DNA of 64,000 bases from Lederbergia citrisecunda. Lineage in GTDB: Bacteria > Bacillota > Bacilli > Bacillales > Bacillaceae_C. Where the stretch lies: NCBI RefSeq assembly GCF_018343695.1, contig NZ_JAGYPJ010000001.1:2591992-2655991 (forward strand). Direction: 5' to 3'. Under the pieces are notes generated by a model that was not told where the DNA came from, searched no databases, and worked only from the letters and a program-made list of their open reading frames with translations. Of the stretch, positions 18,139-27,150 are shown piece after piece. The position numbers were made by a program, and so were the translations under genes. How positions within the stretch are numbered: the stretch's first letter is position 1; the number at the start of each line of letters is the position of its first letter.

Positions 18139-19287
18139 TCAACCCACCGAATAAACGAGCTTTCCCGCTTTATATGTTTGCACTACCTTCACTCGATTTT
18201 CATTCCACTGAAAAACAACTAGATCCGCGGGTGCGTTCTTCCTTAGCCCTTCCAACGTAGGCAATCCCGTAAAAGCAGAAGGCCTTATCGACGCCATTTC
18301 CCATGCTTCAGATAAACTTGTTAACCCACTTTTATAGAGATGTGAGATTCCTTCTTTTAACATTTGTGCAGATCCGGCCAAGATTTTTGGATTGTCCTTT
18401 GTATGCAGCTTACCTTCGGGCGTTAAAACGACTTGACCGCCAATATGAGTGTCATAATGTCCGGGAGCAAGACCACTCAAATATACTGCATCACTAACTA
18501 ACATGGAACGTTGACCTTTTACTTTCATTGCAACTTTTAAAAAAGATTCTGGAAGATGAAATCCATCAGAAATGAGACATGTCCACAAGTCATCCTGTGC
18601 TAATTGTTCCCATATATAGTTCGGATGGCGAGGCAGCATCAAGTGAGCTCCATTACCTAGATGAGTAGACATTTTGGCACCAGCTGCAACGGCCTCCCTT
18701 ATTTGTTCAGGGGTCGCGGCAGTATGTCCTATTGAAACAACAACACCGCTCCCTACACATTTCTCGATAAACTCAACAGACTCTGGCCACTCTGGTGATA
18801 GGGTAATAATTTTAATTCTCCCGTTTGCCGCTTCTTGCCACCTTTGAAAAAGCTCCCAATCAGGTGCCTTTACGAATTCTTTCCCATGTGCCCCTCTAGG
18901 ACCATCCTCTGGTGAAATGAATGGACCCTCAATATGTATCCCTGGAATACATTTTCCAATAATATCATTCTTTTCACATACCGAAGCTATTGTTTTCACA
19001 GCTTTTTCTATAGTATCATCGCTATTCGTGATAATTGTTGGATAAAAGGAAGTGACCCCTTCTTTCCATAATGCTTCAGTAATTTGTGTAACAAGATCTT
19101 CTGTAAATGGTAGAGTATTAAAGTCATAGCCGTGATACCCATTAATTTGTAAATCAACGAGCCCTGGTGCTATGTAATAAGGAGAATCGTTATTTTCACC
19201 AGAGATATTACTTATTTTTCCTTCATCAATCGTGACAGAAATGGATTTGCCTGTTGCAAAGTGAACTCCTTTTATTGTCATCTTCAT
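18139..19287 (-). CDS. nagA: N-acetylglucosamine-6-phosphate deacetylase-like amidohydrolase
   Basis: 382 residues, the normal NagA size. The metal-dependent amidohydrolase motifs are present: GIHIEGPFISP (Glu ligand), SIGHTAA (His), STHLGNGAH (His) and VSDAVY (catalytic Asp). NagA removes acetate from GlcNAc-6-phosphate. ATG 19287 overlaps the NagB-like stop by 4 bp (ATGA), so translation is coupled. It is the last gene of the 22861-18139 operon. GalNAc-6-phosphate (AgaA-type) activity cannot be excluded. Confidence 0.88.
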   Translation of the reverse strand: MKMTIKGVHFATGKSISVTIDEGKISNISGENNDSPYYIAPGLVDLQINGYHGYDFNTLPFTEDLVTQITEALWKEGVTSFYPTIITNSDDTIEKAVKTIASVCEKNDIIGKCIPGIHIEGPFISPEDGPRGAHGKEFVKAPDWELFQRWQEAANGRIKIITLSPEWPESVEFIEKCVGSGVVVSIGHTAATPEQIREAVAAGAKMSTHLGNGAHLMLPRHPNYIWEQLAQDDLWTCLISDGFHLPESFLKVAMKVKGQRSMLVSDAVYLSGLAPGHYDTHIGGQVVLTPEGKLHTKDNPKILAGSAQMLKEGISHLYKSGLTSLSEAWEMASIRPSAFTGLPTLEGLRKNAPADLVVFQWNENRVKVVQTYKAGKLVYSVG

Positions 19288-20042
19288 TTGCCATACGATT
19301 CCTTATCTAAAAAAAGGATACAACTTGGATGACGGCGTAAAATGGTCGCAGGATTTTCCGTAGATATTGGCCCTTCCAACACTCCTCTTACCGCTTGCCT
19401 TTTTGTAGGGCCAGGAACAATACAGAATAAATGTTTTCCTGACATTAATGCTGGAATCGTTAAAGTAATCGCGTGAGTAGGCACGTCGTAAATTGTTTCA
19501 AAACAACCATCATTCACCTGTTGCTGTCGGCAAACTTCATCCAACTTAACAACTTTTATCAATTTAGGATCGTTAAAATCAGCGACAGGAGGATCGTTAA
19601 AGGCGAGATGTCCATTTTCTCCAATCCCTAGACAAACAATATCAATTTCCTCTTCCTGCATAAGTTTTTCATAGCGTAAAAGCTCATCATTCACATCACG
19701 TGAGCTGTCCATCAAATGTACGGTTCCCGGTTTTACTTCATCGAAAAGCTTCTCCTTCAAAAAGACCCCAAAACTTTGTGGAGCATTTGGCTTAAGTCCT
19801 ATATATTCGTCCATATGGAATGAGACAACCCGAGTCCAATCAATCTCGGAATCTCTTTTCACCATTTCAAAAAATTCATTTTGAGAAGGTGCTGCCGCAA
19901 AAATCATTCGAACCGTATCCTGTTTTTCCAAAAGTTCTTTTATCTTAGCAGAAACCTGAATGGCAGCTGCTTTCCCTAAATCCACACGAGTCTCATATAC
20001 CTGCACGACCAAATTTTCAACTTGTTCTACAGTAATACTCAT
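19284..20042 (-). CDS. nagB: Glucosamine-6-phosphate deaminase-like protein
   Basis: 252 residues of the NagB fold. Visible motifs: FAAAPSQNEF phosphate loop, FHMDEYIGL, LGIGENGHLAFNDPP and HAITLTIPALM. The catalytic-loop Asp of NagB is Glu here (ENGHLAF), typical of a divergent deaminase subgroup found beside NagA-like genes in sugar clusters. It shares 4-bp ATGA overlaps with both the isomerase gene upstream and nagA downstream. It should turn the product of NagA into fructose-6-phosphate-type ketose, or act on a related amino sugar. It is clearly distinct from the deaminase-like protein at 15979-16704. Confidence 0.85.
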   Translation of the reverse strand: MSITVEQVENLVVQVYETRVDLGKAAAIQVSAKIKELLEKQDTVRMIFAAAPSQNEFFEMVKRDSEIDWTRVVSFHMDEYIGLKPNAPQSFGVFLKEKLFDEVKPGTVHLMDSSRDVNDELLRYEKLMQEEEIDIVCLGIGENGHLAFNDPPVADFNDPKLIKVVKLDEVCRQQQVNDGCFETIYDVPTHAITLTIPALMSGKHLFCIVPGPTKRQAVRGVLEGPISTENPATILRRHPSCILFLDKESYGK

Positions 20043-20902
20043 TTTTCACACTCGATTCCCAATATTTTTTGCAAGCCTTCCAAAGTCATTTGAGTGCCCT
20101 CTTTTGCTGTACCACCTTCAGGTATATAATGCGTCTCAATCGTAAAAAGTCCTTCGTACCCATCATGTTTAAGGGCTTGAAGCTGGTCGATAAAAGGTAC
20201 ACTCCCTTCACCAATAGGAACACATTTTGATAGGCCGTTCTCATCAATGAAAGCATCCTTTAAATGAACATGACCAATAAGTCCTCTCACCTGATTGTAT
20301 CCTTCTGGAAAAGCGGATTTTCCCCCGTATGCTTCATTTCCCGGGTCCCATAAAACCTTTAAGTTAGGCGAATCAACCTGCCGAACGAAACTAGCGACTT
20401 CAGATGCATAACCACCATTACAGGCATTTTCGTTTTCCAATAACAATAAAATTCCTTTTTCACCCGCAATTCTAGCAGCTTTCCTGAGATGCTCAATAAT
20501 TTCTGCCTCGTATAATGAAGGATTTTCCTCTCTCCAAAAGGAAAATATTCTAATTTTATCAGCCTTTAATTTTTTACAGATTTCAAATACTCTTTCAAGT
20601 TTCATAAAATGATTTTCAACACTTTCCTCTTTTTGCCCGAACATATCTCCAGAAGCAACAGCTCTTGAAAGATCGAGAGCGCATTTGAAAATAGGTGAGG
20701 CGATTGCCGAAATGTATAATCCTCTTTTTTCAACTTCAAAAAGCAATTGATCTAATTCCTCATCGGAAAAATCAGCGATATTTTTACCATTTACCATCCT
20801 AATTTCTACATGTTTTAAGCCATTGCTTACTGCCCAGTCGAACGCTTCCGTTACGTTTTGTGATACCTCGTCCGTCAATACCCCGAGTCGATCAAAAATC
20901 AA
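20039..20902 (-). CDS. Sugar phosphate isomerase/epimerase, xylose-isomerase-like TIM barrel
   Basis: About 288 residues of the AP-endonuclease-2/xylose-isomerase-like fold. The metal ligands can be followed along the barrel: ILLLLENENACNG, LKVLWDPGN, IGHVHLKDAF and GLFTIETHY. TTG 20902 is preferred since AGGAG lies eight bases upstream; the in-frame GTG at 20911 would abut that site. It sits between an oxidoreductase and the NagB-like gene. Such enzymes often work with Gfo/Idh/MocA oxidoreductases in epimerising or opening oxidised sugars; the substrate is unknown. Confidence 0.82.
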   Translation of the reverse strand: MIFDRLGVLTDEVSQNVTEAFDWAVSNGLKHVEIRMVNGKNIADFSDEELDQLLFEVEKRGLYISAIASPIFKCALDLSRAVASGDMFGQKEESVENHFMKLERVFEICKKLKADKIRIFSFWREENPSLYEAEIIEHLRKAARIAGEKGILLLLENENACNGGYASEVASFVRQVDSPNLKVLWDPGNEAYGGKSAFPEGYNQVRGLIGHVHLKDAFIDENGLSKCVPIGEGSVPFIDQLQALKHDGYEGLFTIETHYIPEGGTAKEGTQMTLEGLQKILGIECEK

Positions 20903-20917
20903 TGTTCTCACTCCTGT

Positions 20918-21814
20918 CTAAAGTTTCACGGTTTTTCCCGTTTCACGACTTTCATTCGCAGCCTCTAAAAATTTAGTAATCTCCAATGTTTCTAAGTTAT
21001 TAATTGGGGACTTTCCGTATTTAAAAAATTGGATGATTTCCTCTAAAAGAGACGCATAATACGGTTTTTTATCAGCATTAACATCAACGTATTGTGTCCC
21101 ATCTTCACGATGAATCAATGCGCCAAATGAAGAATTGCCTTTTCGATTTCCTCGAATACTTCCAATTCTGCCATCCTTCCATTCTCCAACAATCAGATCA
21201 TGATCATCATTATTCATAACCGTTACTTTTTCGCATCCCGGACCTAACACTCGATAAAGCATTTCTACCGTATGAATTCCATACCAAAATAAGCCATGGG
21301 TTGGCTCCATTGCCAGTGGGCCATAGCAATCGACACCGAAAATATTACCACCTTCGCCATTATCAAGGGCTGTCGTTAACCCTTCTGAGTATCTTAGCGA
21401 TGAACAACTCATTATAGGGGTCCCGAACTGTTCAGCTAATTGGATAATTTTCTTCGCATCACCTGACGAAGTGGAAAATGGTTTATCAATAAAAGTAGGT
21501 TTCTTAAACGATGCAATTCTACTAAATTGTTCAAGATGGACTCGACCATCAACAGACTCTAGCAAAATAGCGTCACTCTCTTCCACTACCTCTTCAGGAG
21601 TCTGAACAATTTTAACACAAAAATGGTCACGCATTTCTTGTGTATAGCCATCTACACGAGTATAGCTAAATTCCATATCTGACCCACCTGGGAACGCAAC
21701 AATAACTTCTCCTCCTGCAACATGATGATCATGTTTAGGATCATTCAGGAGCTTTGTAAATGCAATAACATGTGAGGTATCCAGCCCAATCATTCCAATT
21801 TTGATTTTACTCAA
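20918..21814 (-). CDS. Gfo/Idh/MocA family oxidoreductase (short form)
   Basis: 298 residues, shorter than the usual 330-390. The N-terminal Rossmann segment KIGMIGLDTSHVIAFTKLL has a variant dinucleotide loop (GLDTSH instead of GxGxxG), and IDKPF takes the place of the EKP motif. The start is TTG 21814 with GGGAG ten bases upstream. It lies 15 bp after the next oxidoreductase. It probably oxidises or reduces a sugar or cyclitol with NAD(P). The variant loop means the cofactor mode should not be assumed. Confidence 0.82.
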   Translation of the reverse strand: MSKIKIGMIGLDTSHVIAFTKLLNDPKHDHHVAGGEVIVAFPGGSDMEFSYTRVDGYTQEMRDHFCVKIVQTPEEVVEESDAILLESVDGRVHLEQFSRIASFKKPTFIDKPFSTSSGDAKKIIQLAEQFGTPIMSCSSLRYSEGLTTALDNGEGGNIFGVDCYGPLAMEPTHGLFWYGIHTVEMLYRVLGPGCEKVTVMNNDDHDLIVGEWKDGRIGSIRGNRKGNSSFGALIHREDGTQYVDVNADKKPYYASLLEEIIQFFKYGKSPINNLETLEITKFLEAANESRETGKTVKL

Positions 21815-21829
21815 GAGAACCAGCTCCCT

Positions 21830-22861
21830 TTAAGGATTTACTTTTACTTCTTTTCCTGTTCTCGAAGACTCATAGATCGCTAAAATTAAATCAACTGCTT
21901 TTCGCGCATCCTCACCTGGTACGAGAGGTTCACGATCCTCACGAACAGCCTGAATGATATCATCAACAAAAGCATAATGTCCCTCATCTGAAATTGCCTT
22001 TGGATCACTGCTTCCACCTTCACTGTCACCAACCTGTGGAATCGCTTCACCACTATCAAGAAATTCCCAATGTTTAAAGCCACTATCGGCAAAAATAATC
22101 GAACCATTTTCCCCATGTATTTCAAATCTTGTCTCTTGTCCAGGATAAACAGAAGTTGTCCCTTGAATGACCCCGAATGCACCATTTTTATATTTGACCG
22201 CAATTACTGCAGTATCTTCCACTTCAATATTTCTAACTAACGGAGCGGTGTAAGCGAATACAGATTCAACATCACCAACCATCCATTGGATAAGGTCAAT
22301 TCCATGTACCCCTTGGTTCATAAGGGCACCACCGCCATCCAATTCCCAAGTTCCTCTCCAACCAGCACTCGCATAGTATTCCGGACTACGATAATATTTT
22401 AAATAAGCATCACCAAGGACAAGTTTCCCAAGCTTACCTTCTTGAATCGCTTTACGCGTTATGATGGCCGCATCCAACATCCTTCTTTGATAAACACATC
22501 CTAATTTCACTTTATTTTCTCTACACACTTTAATCATTTCAGTCATTTTTTCTTTCGTGATATCTAATGGCTTTTCACAGAGAACATGGATCCCTGACTT
22601 CGCTGCAGCAATCGCTACCTCCGCATGAAGTCCACTTGGCATACAAACGGATACGATATCAATCTCTTCTTCCTTGAACATTGTTTCATAATCGGTATAT
22701 GTTTTTGAAACAGAAAATTCCTTAGCTAATGTTTCTGCCTTTTCTTTTCCAGTATCACAAATTGCAACTAATTCAGCTTCTTTATTAGCCGTAATCGCCT
22801 TTGCATGAAAAGGCGCAATCACACCAGCTCCAACAATCGCGAATTTCAATTTGGTGGTCAT
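21830..22861 (-). CDS. Gfo/Idh/MocA family oxidoreductase
   Basis: 343 residues from ATG 22861, with AAAGGAG eight bases upstream (a GTG at 22870 lies too close to that site). The Rossmann start FAIVGAGVIAPFHAKAI and the catalytic CEKPLDI segment are canonical, and MNQGVHGIDLIQW carries the active-site His. It is the first gene of the operon running to nagA. Substrates in this family include inositols, amino sugars and uronates; the amino-sugar neighbours suggest a hexosamine derivative, as inference. Confidence 0.88.
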   Translation of the reverse strand: MTTKLKFAIVGAGVIAPFHAKAITANKEAELVAICDTGKEKAETLAKEFSVSKTYTDYETMFKEEEIDIVSVCMPSGLHAEVAIAAAKSGIHVLCEKPLDITKEKMTEMIKVCRENKVKLGCVYQRRMLDAAIITRKAIQEGKLGKLVLGDAYLKYYRSPEYYASAGWRGTWELDGGGALMNQGVHGIDLIQWMVGDVESVFAYTAPLVRNIEVEDTAVIAVKYKNGAFGVIQGTTSVYPGQETRFEIHGENGSIIFADSGFKHWEFLDSGEAIPQVGDSEGGSSDPKAISDEGHYAFVDDIIQAVREDREPLVPGEDARKAVDLILAIYESSRTGKEVKVNP

Positions 22862-22918
22862 GAAAGACACTCCTTTATGTATTAGTTTGATATTTCTTAT
22901 CTAAAAAAACGATAAATT

Positions 22919-22934
22919 AAAACGCTTTCCAAAA
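22919..22934. promoter_or_regulatory. LacI/cre-type operator-like site upstream of the oxidoreductase-nagA operon
   Basis: AAAACGCTTTCCAAAA has the central CG and A/T-rich arms of LacI-family operators and lies about 60 bp upstream of the 22861 start. The rest of the gap 22862-23265 shows only the terminator at 23152-23174. Confidence 0.35.
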
Positions 22935-23151
22935 TTGAACACTAACATTATGGTTAGGACTAATTATAAATCTATTCTTAAGTGCATTAGAAATGTTCCT
23001 CTTTATGACATTCTATTTCAAATGATAAAATCCTCTTAGTTTTCCTTAAAAAAGCCTAGGCTACCACAATTAGATGAATATCCTTTACTTTCCTGCGACT
23101 AAAAATATGGATTTTTGAAGGTATTCACCAGTTGCTCCTTTAAATATTAAA

Positions 23152-23174
23152 CACCCCCATTCTAACAGGGGGTG
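23152..23174 (-). terminator. Rho-independent terminator downstream of the GH127 gene
   Basis: CACCCCC and GGGGGTG pair perfectly around a 9-nt loop; on the minus strand TTTAATATTT follows. It ends the transcript that includes 23266-25170. Confidence 0.75.
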
Positions 23175-23265
23175 CCAAAATTTCACAGATTCTCTTTCAC
23201 AGTATTATTTGTCATTTAAAAAACTCAATAAAAAGCTAACTTTTTACAGAACACCGATCTATTAA

Positions 23266-25170
23266 TCAACCCATCTCCGGAATCCATACCCGCATCTCTC
23301 CTGGCTCACGATTATCCCACGAATAGTAAGGAACCGCTGTAAATGTAAAAGGAGAAGCATCAGGTTTTACAGGTTTATAGAGTTTGTTATCCCAATCATT
23401 ATCATCCATTACCATTCCCTTGCCTGTAATTTTAACAACTCCATCAAGGAGCTCAGGAATGTATTCTTCAACAAAACCGCTATCTCTACATATGCTAATT
23501 TTTTGAAGGGGTTCGATATTGTCAGTGGATTCTAAGCAATAGACAACAGGTCCTTTTTGGATTGCAATGTGATTTATATTTTGACGAACTTTTGGATTTG
23601 AATAAAAACGTTGAGCTGGCATGGCTAAAATGAGCTTTACTGTATCATCGTTTGTCCATTCTTTTTCAATGGTTACGTATCCTTTATCAAGCTTATCTGC
23701 GATTTCAACATTCTCTCCGTTTACTTCCAAAAGCGCATCTTGACACCAATCGGGTATTCTCAATTTCAGTCCGATTTTTTCCGGTGTTCCTACTTCAAAA
23801 TTAAAAGTAATTTCCCCATCCCAAGGATAGTTTGTTTTCTGGTGCAATACGACTTCTTGACTTTGAATGTTAAATTTTCCGCTTCCTTCTACATATAAAT
23901 GAGTCGCGATTTCATGATCATTTTGGGAATATACATATTCACCTAATGAAGCTAGCAATCTCGCAACATTTGGCGGACAGCAAGCACAACCAAACCAATC
24001 CCTTCTATGTACATTCCCTAAACTTGCTAATGGATTTTCATAAAAGAATTTTTTCCCATCTAACGAAATTCCACTAATAACCCCATTATAAAGTGCTCGC
24101 TCTAAAGCATCCGCATATTTCCCATCACAGTCCAGCTGAAGGAGACGATGATTCCAAAAAACAACCGCAACGGCCGCACATGTTTCACCATACGCCGTTT
24201 CATTTGGCAAATCATAATCAAAAGTAAAACCTTCATTCGCACGCGTCGATCCTATTCCACCTGTGATATACATATTTTTATTATGAAGATTATCCCATAA
24301 TCGTTCACACGCTTGAAGCAGGCTCTCATCTCCTAGTTCTCCAGCAAGATCAGCCATCGCAGAGTACATATATAAAGCCCTCACCGCATGCCCAACCACT
24401 TTATCTTGTTCCCTCACTGGTTTATGAGACTGATTATAAGCATTCTTATCTTGATGACTATTCATAAAAGGATCGAAAAATCCCGGCTGTATTTTTTTCT
24501 CTAAATCAAAATAATGAGGCTGTTTTCCCCTTTCATCAATGAAATATTGGCTCAATCGCAAATAATTTTCATTCCCTGTCACTCTATATAATTTAACCAA
24601 AGCTAATTCTATTTCCTGATGCCCACAGTATCCTCTCTTTTTCCCCTCTTCTAAACCAAACACAGTATCAATATAATCCGCGAACTTGCAAATAACATCA
24701 AACAACGTCCTCTTTCCTGTTGCTTTAAAATGGGCTATACCTGCTTCAATTAAATGTCCAGCACAATATAACTCATGTGCATCACGTAAATCCGTCCATC
24801 TTTTCTCAGGTTCAACAATGGTAAAATATACATTTAAATACCCATCCGGCTGCTGCGCCCCAGCGATTAAATCAATTACTTCATTTAATAGAGCGTCTAA
24901 TTCTGCATCAGGATGTGTTGCCAAACTATAACTCGCAGCCTCAATCCATTTTGCTACATCGGATTCCCAAAAAATATGGGGTACAGGCTCCATCCCCGGT
25001 TTCCAATCTAGTTTGAACGCATCAATTCTTCCAGTAGCTTTACATTGTTCGTATTGAAAAGGAATTGTCTGTTCTCGATTAACCTCTATTCTTTTCGCCC
25101 AAAACGAATCATTAATTTTAACATCTACAAAAGAAAGCGGTTTATATTTTTTAAGCTGTTTTGTAATCAT
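23266..25170 (-). CDS. Glycoside hydrolase family 127, beta-L-arabinofuranosidase-like
   Basis: 634 residues, close to the 640-660 of characterised GH127 enzymes. The active-site cluster FGCACCPPNVAR is at Cys395, Cys397 and Cys398; in HypBA1 the corresponding Cys pair supplies the nucleophile and zinc ligands. NETAYGETCAAVA provides another conserved acidic segment. There is no signal peptide, so it acts in the cytoplasm on imported oligosaccharide. The ribosome site GGGAGGAAATAG precedes ATG 25170. It is the last gene after the transporter genes 28506-25286. Beta-L-arabinofuranosyl glycans such as those on plant extensins are the family substrate; the exact glycoside is inferred. Confidence 0.9.
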   Translation of the reverse strand: MITKQLKKYKPLSFVDVKINDSFWAKRIEVNREQTIPFQYEQCKATGRIDAFKLDWKPGMEPVPHIFWESDVAKWIEAASYSLATHPDAELDALLNEVIDLIAGAQQPDGYLNVYFTIVEPEKRWTDLRDAHELYCAGHLIEAGIAHFKATGKRTLFDVICKFADYIDTVFGLEEGKKRGYCGHQEIELALVKLYRVTGNENYLRLSQYFIDERGKQPHYFDLEKKIQPGFFDPFMNSHQDKNAYNQSHKPVREQDKVVGHAVRALYMYSAMADLAGELGDESLLQACERLWDNLHNKNMYITGGIGSTRANEGFTFDYDLPNETAYGETCAAVAVVFWNHRLLQLDCDGKYADALERALYNGVISGISLDGKKFFYENPLASLGNVHRRDWFGCACCPPNVARLLASLGEYVYSQNDHEIATHLYVEGSGKFNIQSQEVVLHQKTNYPWDGEITFNFEVGTPEKIGLKLRIPDWCQDALLEVNGENVEIADKLDKGYVTIEKEWTNDDTVKLILAMPAQRFYSNPKVRQNINHIAIQKGPVVYCLESTDNIEPLQKISICRDSGFVEEYIPELLDGVVKITGKGMVMDDNDWDNKLYKPVKPDASPFTFTAVPYYSWDNREPGEMRVWIPEMG

Positions 25171-25285
25171 TCTATTTCCTCCCTACCCTCGAATAGTTTT
25201 ACTAATTCTTGCCCTGGATTTCTCCAAATCTCAAATTATTCTAAAAAGCTCACTATATCTATAATTGTTTAGCGATAGCATACTC

Positions 25286-26182
25286 TTACCCTTTAGTTCC
25301 TGTCAAAGCTATTCCTTCAATAAAATAGCGTTGCATAAAGAAGAATAAAACAATGATTGGTGCGACAATCGTTGCAGATGCCGCCATTAAATATCCCCAT
25401 TGGGCATTGTACATTCCTTTAAAAGAAGCTAGTCCCAATGCCAACGTAAACTTTGAGTCATCGTTCAAGTATATTAAAGGACCAAGGAAGTCATTCCAGG
25501 CGCCAATAAACGTAAATAGTGCAACTACAATAATCGCCGGCTTTGATAGTGGAATGATAACGGTAATTAATACTTTCAATGGAGAAGCACCGTCCATATA
25601 AGCTGCTTCATCCAACTCCCTTGGGATTGTTCTAAAAAATTGTCGTAATAAGAAAATATTAAACGCTCCACCACCAAACCATGCAGGAACTGTTAATGGT
25701 AAAAATGTGTTAACAGCACCAAGAGCTTTCCACCCCATAAAAACAGGAATGAGTGTAACTGCATAAGGCAACATCATCGTACTAAGAACACAAGCAAAAA
25801 TAATGTCCCGACCTGGCCAACGTAATCGTGCGAAACTATAAGCACTAACAGTACTAGAAATCAAAACACCACTAACTGCAAAAAGTTCAATCGTCATCGT
25901 ATTTAAAAAGTATTTATGAAATGGAACAATAGTCAGAGATTCAGAGTAATTACTCCACACAAAAGGTCTTGGAACCCATTCTGGAGGGAATGTAAAAATT
26001 TGCGCTGTACCCATTAATGAGCTTCTAATCAACCAGGCGAATGGAAACATCATGATAATACTTCCCGCGATCAAAAGGATATACACAAGGATTCGCCAAA
26101 TGGAAATCTTCTTTTTTCTCCTCACCTTTATCATTTGAGGACTTGTTTTTTTGTTCAGACTAACATTGGATTCACCATTCAT
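25286..26182 (-). CDS. Carbohydrate ABC transporter permease (MalG-like, CUT1)
   Basis: About 298 residues with a basic N-terminal tail (about 30 residues), six helices, the EAA loop DEAAYMDGASPLKVLITVI and the usual EGIALTGTKG C-terminus. ATG 26182 overlaps the stop of the upstream permease by one base (TGATG) and follows AAGGTGGTGA, so translation is coupled. It forms the transporter for the GH127 locus with the next two genes. No ATPase gene is present in the set. Confidence 0.92.
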   Translation of the reverse strand: MNGESNVSLNKKTSPQMIKVRRKKKISIWRILVYILLIAGSIIMMFPFAWLIRSSLMGTAQIFTFPPEWVPRPFVWSNYSESLTIVPFHKYFLNTMTIELFAVSGVLISSTVSAYSFARLRWPGRDIIFACVLSTMMLPYAVTLIPVFMGWKALGAVNTFLPLTVPAWFGGGAFNIFLLRQFFRTIPRELDEAAYMDGASPLKVLITVIIPLSKPAIIVVALFTFIGAWNDFLGPLIYLNDDSKFTLALGLASFKGMYNAQWGYLMAASATIVAPIIVLFFFMQRYFIEGIALTGTKG

Positions 26183-27093
26183 CACTTGTCACCACCTTCG
26201 TAATAAACCCAACTTTTAGAACTTTTAAATACGATTAAGGTTAAGAGCATAATGATTAAAAAGAGAACCCAGGCGAGTGCACTTGCATAACCCATTTTCG
26301 TTTCTTGGAAAGCAGTTCTAAACAAATAATATACATAGAACAAAGTAGAATTATTCGGCCCACCATTTGTCATAATATAAGCTTCATTAAAGACTTGTAA
26401 TGTTCCTATTAAAGACATGATTAAATTAAAAAAGATGGTTGGCGTCATAGAAGGAATCGTCACATATAAAAGTTTATGAAACGCATTTCCTCCATCAATA
26501 TCCACTGCTTCAAACAAATGAGTAGGAATTCCTTGCAGCCCTGCAAGAAAAATCACTGCCGAGTTCCCTATTCCCCAAGTACTCATTAAGATAAGTGAAG
26601 GAACAGCGGTTCTCTCATCATAAATCCATTGCAAACCTGGCATTCCCATCATTTTTAACATGGAATTAAACAATCCAAAATCAGGATTAAAAATCCATAA
26701 CCATAACATCGTGCTAGCGATACTTGGCACAATAACGGGAAGGTAATAGATTGTCCGGAAAATAGATAGACCTTTTACTTTTTGATTGAGTAATAGAGAC
26801 ACAATAAAGGCTACTATTATTACAAGCGGAACACTTCCTAATGAATAGTACAAAGTGGCACCAAGTGATTTTTTGAAAAGAGGATCCTCGGTAATCATTG
26901 TTTTATAGTTTTCTAGGCCAATAAAGGTAAACTCTCCACCAATTTTCCAGTCCGTAAGGCTAAAAAAGAGTGAAGCAACCATTGGACCAAGTGTAAAAAT
27001 GAGAAACCCTAGAATAGCAGGCAACGCAAGAATAATTCCCCATCTTCGTTCTGAAACATACAAACCTGATCTTTTGTTCTTCTTCACGTTCAA
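26182..27093 (-). CDS. Sugar ABC transporter permease (MalF-like, CUT1)
   Basis: 303 residues with six membrane helices and the EAA loop FEAVDIDGGNAFHKLLYVTIP-like. TTG 27093 is preceded by GGAGGGG six bases upstream. It follows the binding-protein gene, from which it is separated by a stem-loop, and overlaps the next permease gene by one base. The solute is presumably an arabinofuranosyl oligosaccharide, judged from the two GH127-type enzymes that flank the locus. Confidence 0.92.
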   Translation of the reverse strand: MNVKKNKRSGLYVSERRWGIILALPAILGFLIFTLGPMVASLFFSLTDWKIGGEFTFIGLENYKTMITEDPLFKKSLGATLYYSLGSVPLVIIVAFIVSLLLNQKVKGLSIFRTIYYLPVIVPSIASTMLWLWIFNPDFGLFNSMLKMMGMPGLQWIYDERTAVPSLILMSTWGIGNSAVIFLAGLQGIPTHLFEAVDIDGGNAFHKLLYVTIPSMTPTIFFNLIMSLIGTLQVFNEAYIMTNGGPNNSTLFYVYYLFRTAFQETKMGYASALAWVLFLIIMLLTLIVFKSSKSWVYYEGGDK

Positions 27094-27116
27094 AAGTATC
27101 CCCTCCCTTTTAAAGA

Positions 27117-27143
27117 GACAGGAAGAAATACATTCCTCCTGTC
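27117..27143 (-). terminator. Intercistronic stem-loop after the binding-protein gene
   Basis: GACAGGA (27117-27123) and TCCTGTC (27137-27143) pair, with partial extension inward. On the minus strand it precedes TCTTTAAAAG and the ribosome site of the MalF-like gene. Likely a dosage element. Confidence 0.55.
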
Positions 27144-27150
27144 CTAATTT